DNA of 37,000 nucleotides from Bacteroidales bacterium (GTDB taxonomy: Bacteria > Bacteroidota > Bacteroidia > Bacteroidales > Bacteroidaceae): the NCBI GenBank assembly GCA_024690405.1, contig JAILCU010000057.1, positions 1 through 37,000 on the forward strand. The letters are read 5' to 3'. Below, in pieces: positions 24,798 through 34,402 of this stretch (its first letter is position 1; the number at the start of each line of letters is the position of its first letter). The notes beneath the pieces were generated by a model. That model made no database searches and was not told the DNA's origin. It was given only the letters and a program-made list of their open reading frames with translations. Both the position numbers and the translations under genes were made by a program.

Positions 24798-25817
24798 ATG
24801 AGCAAGACGAAACTTTTGTTCATTGCCAACCCCATTTCAGGGACGCGCGACAAGCAACCGATTATCGATTCGCTGCCGCAATTCCTCGACAGAGACCGCT
24901 TCGAATGGGAAGTTACTTGGACGCAGCACAAAGGTCACGCGGCCGAAGTGGCTCATCTGGCTTCCGAGGAAGGGGTCAATGTGTGCGTAGCCATCGGAGG
25001 GGACGGCACCGTCAACGAGGTGGCACGCTCTCTGTGCCATACCGATACGGCACTGGCCATCATCCCCATGGGCAGCGGCAACGGACTGGCGCGCCACTTG
25101 CAGATCCCGATGGACCCCGACGGCGCGCTGCGCGTCCTTTCCCGGTGCGACGTCAAGGCGCTTGACTACGGCCTCATCAACGGGATCCCGTTCTTCTGCA
25201 CCTGCGGCATGGGATTCGATGCGTTTATCAGCGAGAAGTTTGCAGGCAGCGGCAAACGCGGACTGAAGACTTATATCGAAAATACGCTGAAGGGCGGTCT
25301 GTCCTATGAGCCCGAGACCTACGAACTGGTGATCGACGGACAGGAAGAGCATTACACGGCCTTCCTCATCGCCTGTGGCAACGCCTCGCAATACGGCAAC
25401 AACTTTTATATCGCTCCGCAGGCGTCCATGAGCGACGGCCTACTCGACGTGACGATCATCGAACCGTTCAACATGCTCAATGCCCCGCAAGTGGTGATGC
25501 AGATGATCAACAAGACGCTCGACACCAACTCGCACGTCCGCACCCTTCAGTGCAGTTCGCTCCATATCCACCGCGCACAACCCGGTGTCATCCACTACGA
25601 CGGCGAACCGGCCGAGGCAGGCGAGGACATCGAGGTGCGCCTCGTGCCGAAAGGACTGAACGTGGTGGTCAACGAGAAGGCTGACAAGACGACCGGTCCT
25701 ATTCTCAAGGACATTCAGGATATCTACGACCAGGTCACCGGCGATATCAAGGCACAACAGCGGAAGATCCGTGCCATCAACAAGAATCTGCTCGACCGCC
25801 TACTCCAACGAAACTAA
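24798..25817 (+). CDS. Diacylglycerol/lipid kinase family protein (DagK/YegS-like)
   Basis: These ATP-dependent kinases phosphorylate lipid hydroxyls such as diacylglycerol or sphingoid bases. The 339-residue protein has the NPISG start, nucleotide motif GGDGTVNEV (about residues 71-79), MGSGNGLARHL (about 91-101) and a C-terminal beta domain with DGEPAE. The start at 24798 gives the expected MSKTKLLFIANPISG. It diverges from the SPT gene, so a sphingolipid substrate is possible, but this rests on position only. The last 40 residues are a charged extension. Confidence 0.9.
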   Translation: MSKTKLLFIANPISGTRDKQPIIDSLPQFLDRDRFEWEVTWTQHKGHAAEVAHLASEEGVNVCVAIGGDGTVNEVARSLCHTDTALAIIPMGSGNGLARHLQIPMDPDGALRVLSRCDVKALDYGLINGIPFFCTCGMGFDAFISEKFAGSGKRGLKTYIENTLKGGLSYEPETYELVIDGQEEHYTAFLIACGNASQYGNNFYIAPQASMSDGLLDVTIIEPFNMLNAPQVVMQMINKTLDTNSHVRTLQCSSLHIHRAQPGVIHYDGEPAEAGEDIEVRLVPKGLNVVVNEKADKTTGPILKDIQDIYDQVTGDIKAQQRKIRAINKNLLDRLLQRN

Positions 25818-25878
25818 CACGCTCCACCACAGCCGCGGCAAGCCGTGGGCTCCGCCAACTCCATTCTCTTCATCCTCC

Positions 25879-27927
25879 TTGAACACCACTCCCCTACTCT
25901 CCGACTTCCTGCCGACAACCCGCAAGGAAATGGCCCTGCGCGGTTGGGAACAAGCCGACGTCATCCTGCTCTCGGCAGATGCCTACGTCGACCATCCCTC
26001 GTTCGGCGCCGCCGTGATCGGACGGCTCCTCGAAGCCGAAGGACTGCGCGTTGCCATCATCCCCCAGCCCGACTGGCACGGCGACTTCCGCGACTTCACG
26101 CGGCTGGGGCGTCCGCGTCTGTGGTTCGGCGTGGCTCCCGGGTGTATGGATTCGATGGTCAACAAATATACCGCTGCACGACGTCTGCGTTCTGAGGATG
26201 CTTACTCTCCCGACGGACGCCACGACCTGCGCCCCGAATACCCCACCATCGTCTATACCCGGATTGTCAAACAACTCTATCCCGATGTGCCGGTCGTGCT
26301 GGGCGGGATAGAGGCATCGATGCGGCGGCTCACGCACTACGACTACTGGCAGGACCGGCTGCGCCCCAGCATCCTCGTCGACAGTCAGGCCGACGCCATT
26401 CTCTACGGAATGGGAGAGCAACCCGTCCTCGAACTGGTCCGCCGCTCGCTCAATCTGGTTGAGAGCGGACACCCCTCTCTGGCCTACGATGCAGAGGGCA
26501 ACTCCATGCTCACGTCTTCCGTCCTGCGCGAGGCGGTCTGCGACCTGCCGCAAGCCGTCACGCTCCACGACACCGAAGAGACCATTCCCGGGGGCATCGG
26601 AGAAGAGGATATTGTGCTGCACAGTTTCGACGACTGTCTCCACAACCTGCGTCATCATGCCGAGAACTTCCATCATATCGAAGAGCAGAGCAACAGGCTC
26701 AAGGCGCAACGGCTGATACAACCTACGGGCGGGAAATGGGTCGTCGTCAATCCGCCCTATCCTCCGATGACGACGGAACAACTCGACCATTCCTTCGACC
26801 TTCCCTACACGCACCTGCCTCACCCCAAATACCGGGGCAAACGCATCCCGGCGTACGAGATGATCCGTTTCTCCGTATGCCTTCATCGCGGCTGCTTCGG
26901 CGGTTGTGCCTTCTGCACGATTTCGGCTCATCAGGGCAAGTTCGTCATGACACGTTCCAAGGAGAGCATCCTCCGCGAAGTGGAAAAGATTGCCCAACTC
27001 CCTGATTTCAGAGGCAATCTCTCCGACCTCGGCGGTCCCTCGGCCAATATGTATGGCATGCGCGGACGCAACGCCAAAGCCTGTGCCACGTGCCGCCGCC
27101 CGTCGTGCATTCATCCGCAGATCTGTCCCAACCTCAACAGCGACCACCGTCCTTTGCTCGAGATCTACAAAGCGGTTGACGCCCTCCCTTATATCAAAAA
27201 GAGTTTCATCGGCAGCGGTGTCCGCTACGACCTTCTCCTCCACGATTGGAAGGACGATGCGCTCAACCGTGCAGCGGCGGACTACACGCGCGAACTCATC
27301 CGCCACCATGTCAGCGGACGCCTGAAAGTGGCTCCCGAGCACACTTCCGACCGGGTACTCAGGCTCATGCGCAAGCCTTCTTTCCGGCTGTTCTACGATT
27401 TCAAGAGACTGTTCGACCAGATCAACCGCGAAAGCGGACTGCGCCAGCAGATCATCCCCTACTTCATCAGTTCGCATCCCGGTTGCCATGCCGAAGACAT
27501 GGCGGAACTCGCCATCATCACCAAGCAACTGGACTTCCAACTGGAACAGGTGCAGGATTTCACCCCGACGCCGATGACCACCGCCACCACGATGTGGGCT
27601 ACGGGTTACGACCCCGATACGTTGGAACCGGTCTTCGTGGCACGAACGCCTGCCGAGAAGAAGGCGCAGCGCATGTTTTTCTTCTGGTATAAACCCGAAG
27701 ACCGCCGCGCCATCGAAGCCGAACTGCACCGCATCGGACGTACCGACCTGCTCAATCAACTCTTCGGTTTTAAACCTTCCGCCACACAACCTGTCAAAAG
27801 CAAGAAACAACCCCCCAACCATCAACAACCTGCCCAAGGCAGGCAACAAGCCCCCAACCATCCACAACCTGCCCAAGGCAAGAAAAAAGACCCATACTAT
27901 CAACATCAAAATCAAAAACGCAAATGA
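25879..27927 (+). CDS. YgiQ-family radical SAM protein
   Basis: The 682-residue protein carries the radical SAM cluster C339-x3-C343-x2-C346 (CFGGCAFC), an N-terminal YgiQ domain (RGWEQADVILLSADAYVDHPSFGAAVIGR) and the C-terminal DUF3362-type part. The reaction is unknown. Start choice: the family begins a few residues before the DFLPTTRKEM segment, and the only start there is TTG at 25879. The in-frame ATG at 25771 lies inside the lipid kinase gene and adds 36 non-homologous, Ser/Pro-rich residues. The tail (from about residue 630) is low-complexity, with two 13-residue PNHxQPAQG units from a 39-bp duplication. The gene follows the kinase closely. Confidence 0.88.
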   Translation: MNTTPLLSDFLPTTRKEMALRGWEQADVILLSADAYVDHPSFGAAVIGRLLEAEGLRVAIIPQPDWHGDFRDFTRLGRPRLWFGVAPGCMDSMVNKYTAARRLRSEDAYSPDGRHDLRPEYPTIVYTRIVKQLYPDVPVVLGGIEASMRRLTHYDYWQDRLRPSILVDSQADAILYGMGEQPVLELVRRSLNLVESGHPSLAYDAEGNSMLTSSVLREAVCDLPQAVTLHDTEETIPGGIGEEDIVLHSFDDCLHNLRHHAENFHHIEEQSNRLKAQRLIQPTGGKWVVVNPPYPPMTTEQLDHSFDLPYTHLPHPKYRGKRIPAYEMIRFSVCLHRGCFGGCAFCTISAHQGKFVMTRSKESILREVEKIAQLPDFRGNLSDLGGPSANMYGMRGRNAKACATCRRPSCIHPQICPNLNSDHRPLLEIYKAVDALPYIKKSFIGSGVRYDLLLHDWKDDALNRAAADYTRELIRHHVSGRLKVAPEHTSDRVLRLMRKPSFRLFYDFKRLFDQINRESGLRQQIIPYFISSHPGCHAEDMAELAIITKQLDFQLEQVQDFTPTPMTTATTMWATGYDPDTLEPVFVARTPAEKKAQRMFFFWYKPEDRRAIEAELHRIGRTDLLNQLFGFKPSATQPVKSKKQPPNHQQPAQGRQQAPNHPQPAQGKKKDPYYQHQNQKRK

Positions 27928-28343
27928 AAAAGATTATTTTTGCCATGCTGACCGCCATCCTGATGTTTGGCGTCACAACCACAGCCTCAGCACAAAGCAA
28001 AGTGGAAAAGCGCTACGCTTACACGATGAAGAACCTCAAACTCGACAAGGCCACCGAAGCCAAGTTCAGCCCTGTCCTCATGGCGTTCCTCAAAGAGAAT
28101 AAAGAGGCGGGCGACATCTACGACGATGTCAAAGACAAATATCGCGCTGCCGCCAAGGCCGGCACCCTCACCGACGGTCAGGCCAGCCAACTGCTCGATG
28201 CCAAACTCGCGAGCGAAGAAAAGCAACTCGCCGTCCGCAAGAAATACACAGCCGAGTTCAAGAAGTACCTGAAACCCAAAAAAGTGTACTACGCCATCGA
28301 TTTCGCCACAGAAAAGATCTCGAAAATCGACGGCACCAAGTAA
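27924..28343 (+). CDS. Small secreted helical protein (Spy/CpxP-like composition)
   Basis: The 139-residue protein has a signal peptide (MKKIIFAMLTAILMFGVTTTASAQ, cleavage after ASA). The mature part is rich in Lys, Ala and Glu and predicted helical, with LTDGQASQLLDAKLASEEKQLAVRKKY, which recalls the LTxxQ-type periplasmic helical proteins of the Spy/CpxP kind. The similarity is weak and function is unassigned. It overlaps ygiQ by 4 bp (ATGA), so it is cotranslated. The end of the coding sequence forms the first of three 22-bp repeats. Confidence 0.72.
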   Translation: MKKIIFAMLTAILMFGVTTTASAQSKVEKRYAYTMKNLKLDKATEAKFSPVLMAFLKENKEAGDIYDDVKDKYRAAAKAGTLTDGQASQLLDAKLASEEKQLAVRKKYTAEFKKYLKPKKVYYAIDFATEKISKIDGTK

Positions 28344-28390
28344 CCCGCTCGACGGCACCAAGCAACCCGCTCAACGGCACCAAGCAATCA
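28328..28390. repeat. Three 22-bp direct repeats at the end of the secreted-protein gene
   Basis: Units begin at 28328, 28350 and 28372 and read CGACGGCACCAAGYAACCCGCT, the last partial and slightly changed. The first covers the last codons and stop (AAGTAA). In the later copies the stop triplet reads CAA. Confidence 0.8.
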
Positions 28391-28391
28391 T

Positions 28392-28440
28392 AAACACCGG
28401 CGCGCATAAAAGCCACCCCCTTTTATGCGCGCCGGTGTTT
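28392..28440. terminator. Long perfect hairpin between convergent genes
   Basis: A 21-bp perfect stem beginning AAACACCGGCGCGCATAAAAG closes a 7-nt loop. It lies after the secreted-protein stop (plus) and before the repeat block and folC stop (minus). It probably ends transcription from the left. The stem is longer than usual and lacks a strong T-run, so other roles are possible. Confidence 0.55.
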
Positions 28441-28453
28441 ATGCCCATGAGCG

Positions 28454-28739
28454 GCTGACGCCCCCTCGCCTGACGGCGAGGGCACGGCGGCCACGAAAGC
28501 GGGCCACGAAAGAGGCGGCCACAAAAGCGGCGGCCACGCACGGCGGCCACAAAAGCGGGCCACGAAAGCGGGCCACGAAAAAGACGGCCACGAAAGCGGC
28601 GGCCACGCACGGCGGCCACAAAAGCGGGCCACGAAAGGCAGCCACGAAAAAGGCAGCCACAAAAAAGGCGGCCACCTCTTGCGTGCCGCCTCTCCCTTCG
28701 GGCCGCCGTGCCCTCGCCGTCAGGCGAGGGGGAGTCAGC
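28454..28739. mobile_element. Inverted-repeat-bounded minisatellite block (MITE-like)
   Basis: Bases 28454-28492 and 28701-28739 are inverted copies of each other, 38 of 39 bases matching and the inner 31 perfectly. Each arm contains the palindrome CCCTCGCC-N4-GGCGAGGG. Between them lie about 210 bp of GGCCACGAAAGCG-type units of roughly 12 bp, with a larger 69-bp unit repeated (from 28527 and 28596). There is no transposase. The layout suggests a non-autonomous element or an expanded repeat between two palindromes. Mobility is inferred. Confidence 0.55.
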
Positions 28740-28778
28740 GCCCCCGTCCGCATCGCCCCCAAGCCGCCCCGCCCCTCA

Positions 28779-30197
28779 TCAGCCACGCACTGCAGCCCAA
28801 TCAGCCAGCAAGTCCGCGACAACATAACACGATCCCCCCACAAATATAAAGTCGTCAGCCGAAGCATGGCTGATGGCCTGCCGCACGGCCAGCGCTACCG
28901 AGGGATAGACGCTGCACGCCCGGCCATTCGCCCGGAGTGTGTCTGCCAGCGTTGCAGCGGGCAGCGCCCTCTTGCACGAGGGCTGCGTAATATAATATAA
29001 GGTGTAGTCCGGGTTCAGCCGGCTCAACAGTTCCATCGCCCGCGCATAGTCTTTGTCACCGACCATGCCGAAGACAAGATGCAGGCGGCCGCGCCCTTGC
29101 CGCCGCAACCGACTGACCTCCCCTTCCAACTGACGGGCGACGTAAGTGATGCCAGCCTCGTTGTGTCCGGCATCGCACACCACTACCGGCGCCGACCTCA
29201 ACTGCTGCCAACGTCCCTCGAGCCCCGTGAGTTCACAGACATGCGCAAAGCCCTTGGCAACCGCTTCGTCTGTCAGACGCCCGCGATAATACTCCTGCTT
29301 GCGCAGTTCATCGACAGCACATTGAACGGTCGCTTGATTGGCCCGCTGATACTCGCCCTTCAACTGACAGTCCACCGCATCAAACGTCTCTTCGTCGGCA
29401 AAGCGCAGTGCCACGGCCGCTGTCCCCTGATGCTTTCTCTCTTCGTCGGCAAAGCGCAGCACAACGTCCGCTGTCCCCTGACGCTTGTCCGACGTTTCGC
29501 CCTGCTTCTGTCCCGATGCACCGCTCCCGTCTTCTTCGCCGGCATTGCGCGCCGTGAACGTCTGCACGAACACGTCGCGGACATCGGCATGCCCGTTGGT
29601 CTCGCCGACGACCACCGGCACGCCCGCCTTGATGATGCCCGCCTTCTCGGCAGCAATCAGCGGGAGCGTGTTCCCCAGGAACTGCTGATGGTCGAAGGAG
29701 ATGTTGGTGATGACACAGAGGTCGGGGCGGATGATGTTCGTGCAGTCCAGACGTCCGCCCAGCCCCACTTCGACCACGGCCACATCCACCTCCTCTTCTG
29801 CGAAATAGCGGAAAGCCAGGGCGGTCGTCAGTTCGAAGAACGAAGGCTGCAGGGGTTCGAAGAAAGCGCGTTCCTCTTCCACGAAATCAACGACGCGCTC
29901 CTTGGGGATCATCTCACCGTTCACGCGGATGCGTTCACGGAAATCCACCAGATGCGGCGACGTGTACAGCCCCACCTTCAGACCAGCGGACTGCAGGATG
30001 GCAGCCAGCGTCGACGAGACGCTGCCCTTGCCATTCGTGCCGGCCACGTGGATCGTGCGGAAACGGCGGTGGGGATGTCCGAAGTGTTCGTCCAGACGAT
30101 GCGTCGTCGTCAGACCTTCCTTATAGGCACCAGCCCCGATGTTTGAAAACAACGGGGCTGCGTGGTATAGATAATCGATTGTTTGTTCGTAAGTCAT
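28779..30197 (-). CDS. folC: Folylpolyglutamate synthase / dihydrofolate synthase
   Basis: FolC adds glutamate to dihydropteroate or folates using ATP. The 472-residue protein shows the Mur-ligase P-loop GTNGKGSVSS (about residues 53-62), TSPHLVDFRERIRVNG, VEVGLGGRLDCTN and the family's SFDHQQFLGNTL. The stretch around residues 220-270 is a linker in which a 17-residue unit (QGTAxVxLRFADEE) occurs twice, encoded by a 51-bp tandem duplication. Typical FolC proteins lack it. It overlaps dnaJ by one base (TGATG), so translational coupling is likely. Expressed from the ABC-F/grpE/dnaJ side. Confidence 0.94.
   Translation of the reverse strand: MTYEQTIDYLYHAAPLFSNIGAGAYKEGLTTTHRLDEHFGHPHRRFRTIHVAGTNGKGSVSSTLAAILQSAGLKVGLYTSPHLVDFRERIRVNGEMIPKERVVDFVEEERAFFEPLQPSFFELTTALAFRYFAEEEVDVAVVEVGLGGRLDCTNIIRPDLCVITNISFDHQQFLGNTLPLIAAEKAGIIKAGVPVVVGETNGHADVRDVFVQTFTARNAGEEDGSGASGQKQGETSDKRQGTADVVLRFADEERKHQGTAAVALRFADEETFDAVDCQLKGEYQRANQATVQCAVDELRKQEYYRGRLTDEAVAKGFAHVCELTGLEGRWQQLRSAPVVVCDAGHNEAGITYVARQLEGEVSRLRRQGRGRLHLVFGMVGDKDYARAMELLSRLNPDYTLYYITQPSCKRALPAATLADTLRANGRACSVYPSVALAVRQAISHASADDFIFVGGSCYVVADLLADWAAVRG
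29390..29491. repeat. 51-bp tandem duplication within folC
   Basis: Two units start at 29390 and 29441 with CTTCGTCGGCAAAGCGCAG and share GCTGTCCCCTGAxGCTT near their ends. They differ at several positions, so the duplication is not brand new. The frame is kept. Confidence 0.8.
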
Positions 30198-31396
30198 CAG
30201 TCAAACATTTGCTTGAAGCGGTTGAAGAACTTCGATTTGGCACTTTGGTTCGGACGGAAGTTATCGCTCTTCTGCATCTTCTCGAAGGCTTCCTTCTCGT
30301 CGCGGGACAACATCTCGGGGATGTACACCGAGATGTTCACGATCTCGTCGCCCTGTCCGTAGCCGTAGCCCTGCAGTGCCGGCAGACCTTTGCCTCTTAA
30401 CCGCAGCACCTTGCCCGGCTGCGTGCCCGGGTCGATTTTCAGTTTCACCTTTCCGTCGAGTGTGGGCACTTCCACGCTGCCGCCCAGGGCCGCTGTGGGC
30501 ACGTCGATGAGCAGGTTGTAGATGATGTCGTTGTCCTGCCGCACGAAGTCCTTGTCCTGTTCCACTTCGATGAACACCTGTATGTCTCCGGGCACGCCGT
30601 TGCGGATGGCGGCGTCGCCTTTGCCCGGTACGTTCAGGACCATGCCGTCCTGCACGCCGGCGGGGATCTTCACTTCCACGACTTCTTCGCCCGTCACCAC
30701 ACCGGTTCCGCCGCACAGATGACACTTGTTCTTGATGATGGTGCCCTCGCCCTGACAGTCCGGACAGACACTCTGCGTCTGCATCATGCCGAACACCGAG
30801 CGCTGGGAGCGCAGGACGTAACCCGTTCCGTGACAGGTCTGACACGTCTGCGTGTCGCCGCTGCCGCTCTCCGTGCCGCTGCCGTGGCAGTGGTTGCAGG
30901 TCACCTTCTTCTTCACCTTGAATTTCTTGGTGACACCGGTAGCGCATTCCTTCAGCGTCAACCGCACTTTCAGGCGCAGGTCGCCGCCGCGGTGCTGCTG
31001 CTTACGTGCTCCGCGACTCCCGCCGAAACCGCCGAAGCCGCCGAAGCCGCCGCCGAACGAACCGCCGCCGAACAGGTCGCCGAAGATATCGCCGAACTGC
31101 GAGAAGATGTCGTCCATCGACATGTTCTGGTAGCCGCCACCGCCGGCGCCGCTGACACCGGCAAAGCCGAACTGGTCGTAGCGCTGACGCTTCTGCGGAT
31201 CGTGCAGCACGTCATAGGCCTCGGCCGCCTCCTTGAACTTGGCCTCAGCCTCCTTCTTCTCCGCTTCCGACTTATCGCCCTGGCGGTCAGGGTGATATTT
31301 GATGGCCATCTTCTTGTACGCCGCCTTGATCTCCTGCTCGGTAGCAGTCTTTGCGACGCCAAGGACCTCATAGTAATCTCTCTTCTGTTCTGCCAT
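30197..31396 (-). CDS. dnaJ: Chaperone DnaJ (Hsp40)
   Basis: DnaJ delivers unfolded proteins to DnaK and stimulates its ATPase. The 399-residue protein is full length: J domain (residues 1-75, HPD at 35-37), Gly/Phe-rich segment (about 81-130), zinc-binding region with four CxxCxGxG-type repeats (C167, C185, C211, C225) and a C-terminal substrate domain. It starts 15 bp after the grpE stop. An AAGGAGGT box at 31401-31408 precedes the ATG by 4 nt, which fixes the start and is unusually strong for this phylum. No dnaK is in the window. Confidence 0.97.
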   Translation of the reverse strand: MAEQKRDYYEVLGVAKTATEQEIKAAYKKMAIKYHPDRQGDKSEAEKKEAEAKFKEAAEAYDVLHDPQKRQRYDQFGFAGVSGAGGGGYQNMSMDDIFSQFGDIFGDLFGGGSFGGGFGGFGGFGGSRGARKQQHRGGDLRLKVRLTLKECATGVTKKFKVKKKVTCNHCHGSGTESGSGDTQTCQTCHGTGYVLRSQRSVFGMMQTQSVCPDCQGEGTIIKNKCHLCGGTGVVTGEEVVEVKIPAGVQDGMVLNVPGKGDAAIRNGVPGDIQVFIEVEQDKDFVRQDNDIIYNLLIDVPTAALGGSVEVPTLDGKVKLKIDPGTQPGKVLRLRGKGLPALQGYGYGQGDEIVNISVYIPEMLSRDEKEAFEKMQKSDNFRPNQSAKSKFFNRFKQMFD

Positions 31397-31400
31397 AATG

Positions 31401-31408
31401 ACCTCCTT
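31401..31408 (-). promoter_or_regulatory. Shine-Dalgarno box of dnaJ
   Basis: The minus strand reads AAGGAGGT followed by CATT and ATG. Most genes in the window have no such box. The spacing is identical to that before grpE. Confidence 0.85.
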
Positions 31409-31411
31409 TCC

Positions 31412-32119
31412 TTACATGCCGACTGCCACTTTGGCGTGACGGATGACATGATCGTTGAGGGTATAGCCCTTCTCTACGCAGTCGATGATGCGCCCTTTCT
31501 GTTCATCGGGCACTCCGGGGACCTGTGCAATGGCCTCGTGCATATCCACGTCGAAGTCCTTGCCTTCCGTCTCCATCTGCTTCACGCCCAGTCCGGCCAG
31601 TGCCTTGAGGAACTTCTGGTAGATCAGTTCCACGCCTTCGGCCACAGCCTTGACGTCCTCCGCATTCTTCATCGAGGGCAGTGCACGTTCCAGGTCATCC
31701 ACGATGGGCAGCAGTGCTGTGACCGCCGACTTCGAGCCGTTCAGCACGAGGTCAGCCTTTTCCTTGATGGTGCGTCGGCGGTAGTTCTCGAACTCCGCCT
31801 GTTTGTACAGCGCCTGCGTCTTCAGTTCCTCAATCTCGGCCTGTGCCAGCGCCAGCAGTTCTTCGGGTGTCTTCTCACCCTCTTCCGCCTCGTTGTCCTT
31901 GGTCTCAGCCTTGCCTTGGGCTTCGCCGTCCTGTTCCGGAGTCAGTTCCTCCGTCTTCTCGTCGGTCCGTCCCTCAGCCTTGGGTTCGTCAGCCGCCTGT
32001 ACTGTTTCCTGATTCTCCTCGTTGTTGAGAATCTCTTCCTTATCTTTCAATTCTTCTGCCATAATAGTTTTTTGTTTTTTGTTTGCTTTACGGCCTGCAA
32101 AAAACGTGCCAATCTTCAT
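31412..32119 (-). CDS. grpE: GrpE nucleotide exchange factor
   Basis: GrpE releases ADP from DnaK. The protein has an acidic, Glu/Lys-rich N-terminal region, a long coiled-coil (roughly residues 85-135, EIEELKTQALYKQAEFENYRRRTIKEK) and a C-terminal beta domain with the typical DxDMHEAIAQVP and EKGYTLNDHVIRHAKVAVG. Start: homologues suggest MAEELKD at 32062, but a perfect AAGGAGGT lies 4 nt before an ATG at 32119, so initiation there (235 residues, with a basic MKIGTFFAGRKANKKQ extension) is preferred. A GTG at 32125 is also in frame. The gene lies 57 bp after the ABC-F gene, with no consensus promoter in between. Confidence 0.93.
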   Translation of the reverse strand: MKIGTFFAGRKANKKQKTIMAEELKDKEEILNNEENQETVQAADEPKAEGRTDEKTEELTPEQDGEAQGKAETKDNEAEEGEKTPEELLALAQAEIEELKTQALYKQAEFENYRRRTIKEKADLVLNGSKSAVTALLPIVDDLERALPSMKNAEDVKAVAEGVELIYQKFLKALAGLGVKQMETEGKDFDVDMHEAIAQVPGVPDEQKGRIIDCVEKGYTLNDHVIRHAKVAVGM

Positions 32120-32123
32120 CCTC

Positions 32124-32131
32124 ACCTCCTT
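32124..32131 (-). promoter_or_regulatory. Shine-Dalgarno box of grpE
   Basis: The minus strand reads AAGGAGGT, then GAGG, then ATG at 32119. It decides in favour of a start 57 bp upstream of the homology-based one. Confidence 0.8.
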
Positions 32132-32176
32132 CTTTTAGTCGGTCCCTATATATATAATAAGGTGTAGGTGCTACCG

Positions 32177-33856
<1,680 letters not shown>

Positions 33857-33899
33857 TTACTTTCTGCCAAGAAAATACTTTTCTTCACCTCCTGCCATT

Positions 33900-34379
33900 T
33901 CATTTGATTTCCATTTCCAGGCTATTCCATTCCTCGCCGTCAATCACATATTTTTCCGCACCTGCTACCTTGAATCCTGCAGACTCATAGCAATGCAAGG
34001 CTGACGGATTATTGTCGAAGACGCCCAGGGTGATCTTCTCTGCGCCGAACTCCTTTTTCGCTTTCTCGATGGCGAGTTGCAGCATCTGCTTCCCGTAGCC
34101 CTTGCCCCGCAACTCATCGCTGACGATGACAAAGCCCAGGCGGACAAGCGTTTTGGAGGCGTCAGGATAGCGGAGCATCAGGTGCCCCACCACTTCCCCG
34201 TTGTCGTCAAGGGCCGTAAAGGGGAAAATGCAATCAGTGGCATATTGGACGTCCATGTCCTCCGGCCGTGGCGGATAGACGGGCAATCTGTCAGCACACC
34301 ATTTGCGGAAGGCCGCTCTGTCCGCAATCCACGAGAGGATGATGGGTGCATCAGACTTGATATAGGGTCGAAGGGTCAT
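33900..34379 (-). CDS. GNAT-family N-acetyltransferase
   Basis: The 159-residue protein (from 34379, MTLRPYIKSDAP) has the acetyl-CoA-binding motif A with LRGKGYGKQMLQLA (about residues 93-106) and the following NPSALHCYESAGF motif B. The substrate is unknown. The frame is open to 34496, but that start lies inside the neighbouring acetyltransferase gene and gives a non-homologous N-terminus. 23 bp separate it from that gene, so they probably share a transcript. Confidence 0.85.
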   Translation of the reverse strand: MTLRPYIKSDAPIILSWIADRAAFRKWCADRLPVYPPRPEDMDVQYATDCIFPFTALDDNGEVVGHLMLRYPDASKTLVRLGFVIVSDELRGKGYGKQMLQLAIEKAKKEFGAEKITLGVFDNNPSALHCYESAGFKVAGAEKYVIDGEEWNSLEMEIK

Positions 34380-34402
34380 ACTTTCCTTTGCAATATTTTT
34401 GT

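Noticed and set aside
28425-29000. 191-codon plus-strand frame with histone-H1-like ATKKAATKKAA repeats
   Set aside because: The repeat unit is mostly a multiple of three, which keeps frames open by itself. The frame starts in the long hairpin and runs into the antisense of folC, with no promoter. It is most likely non-coding.
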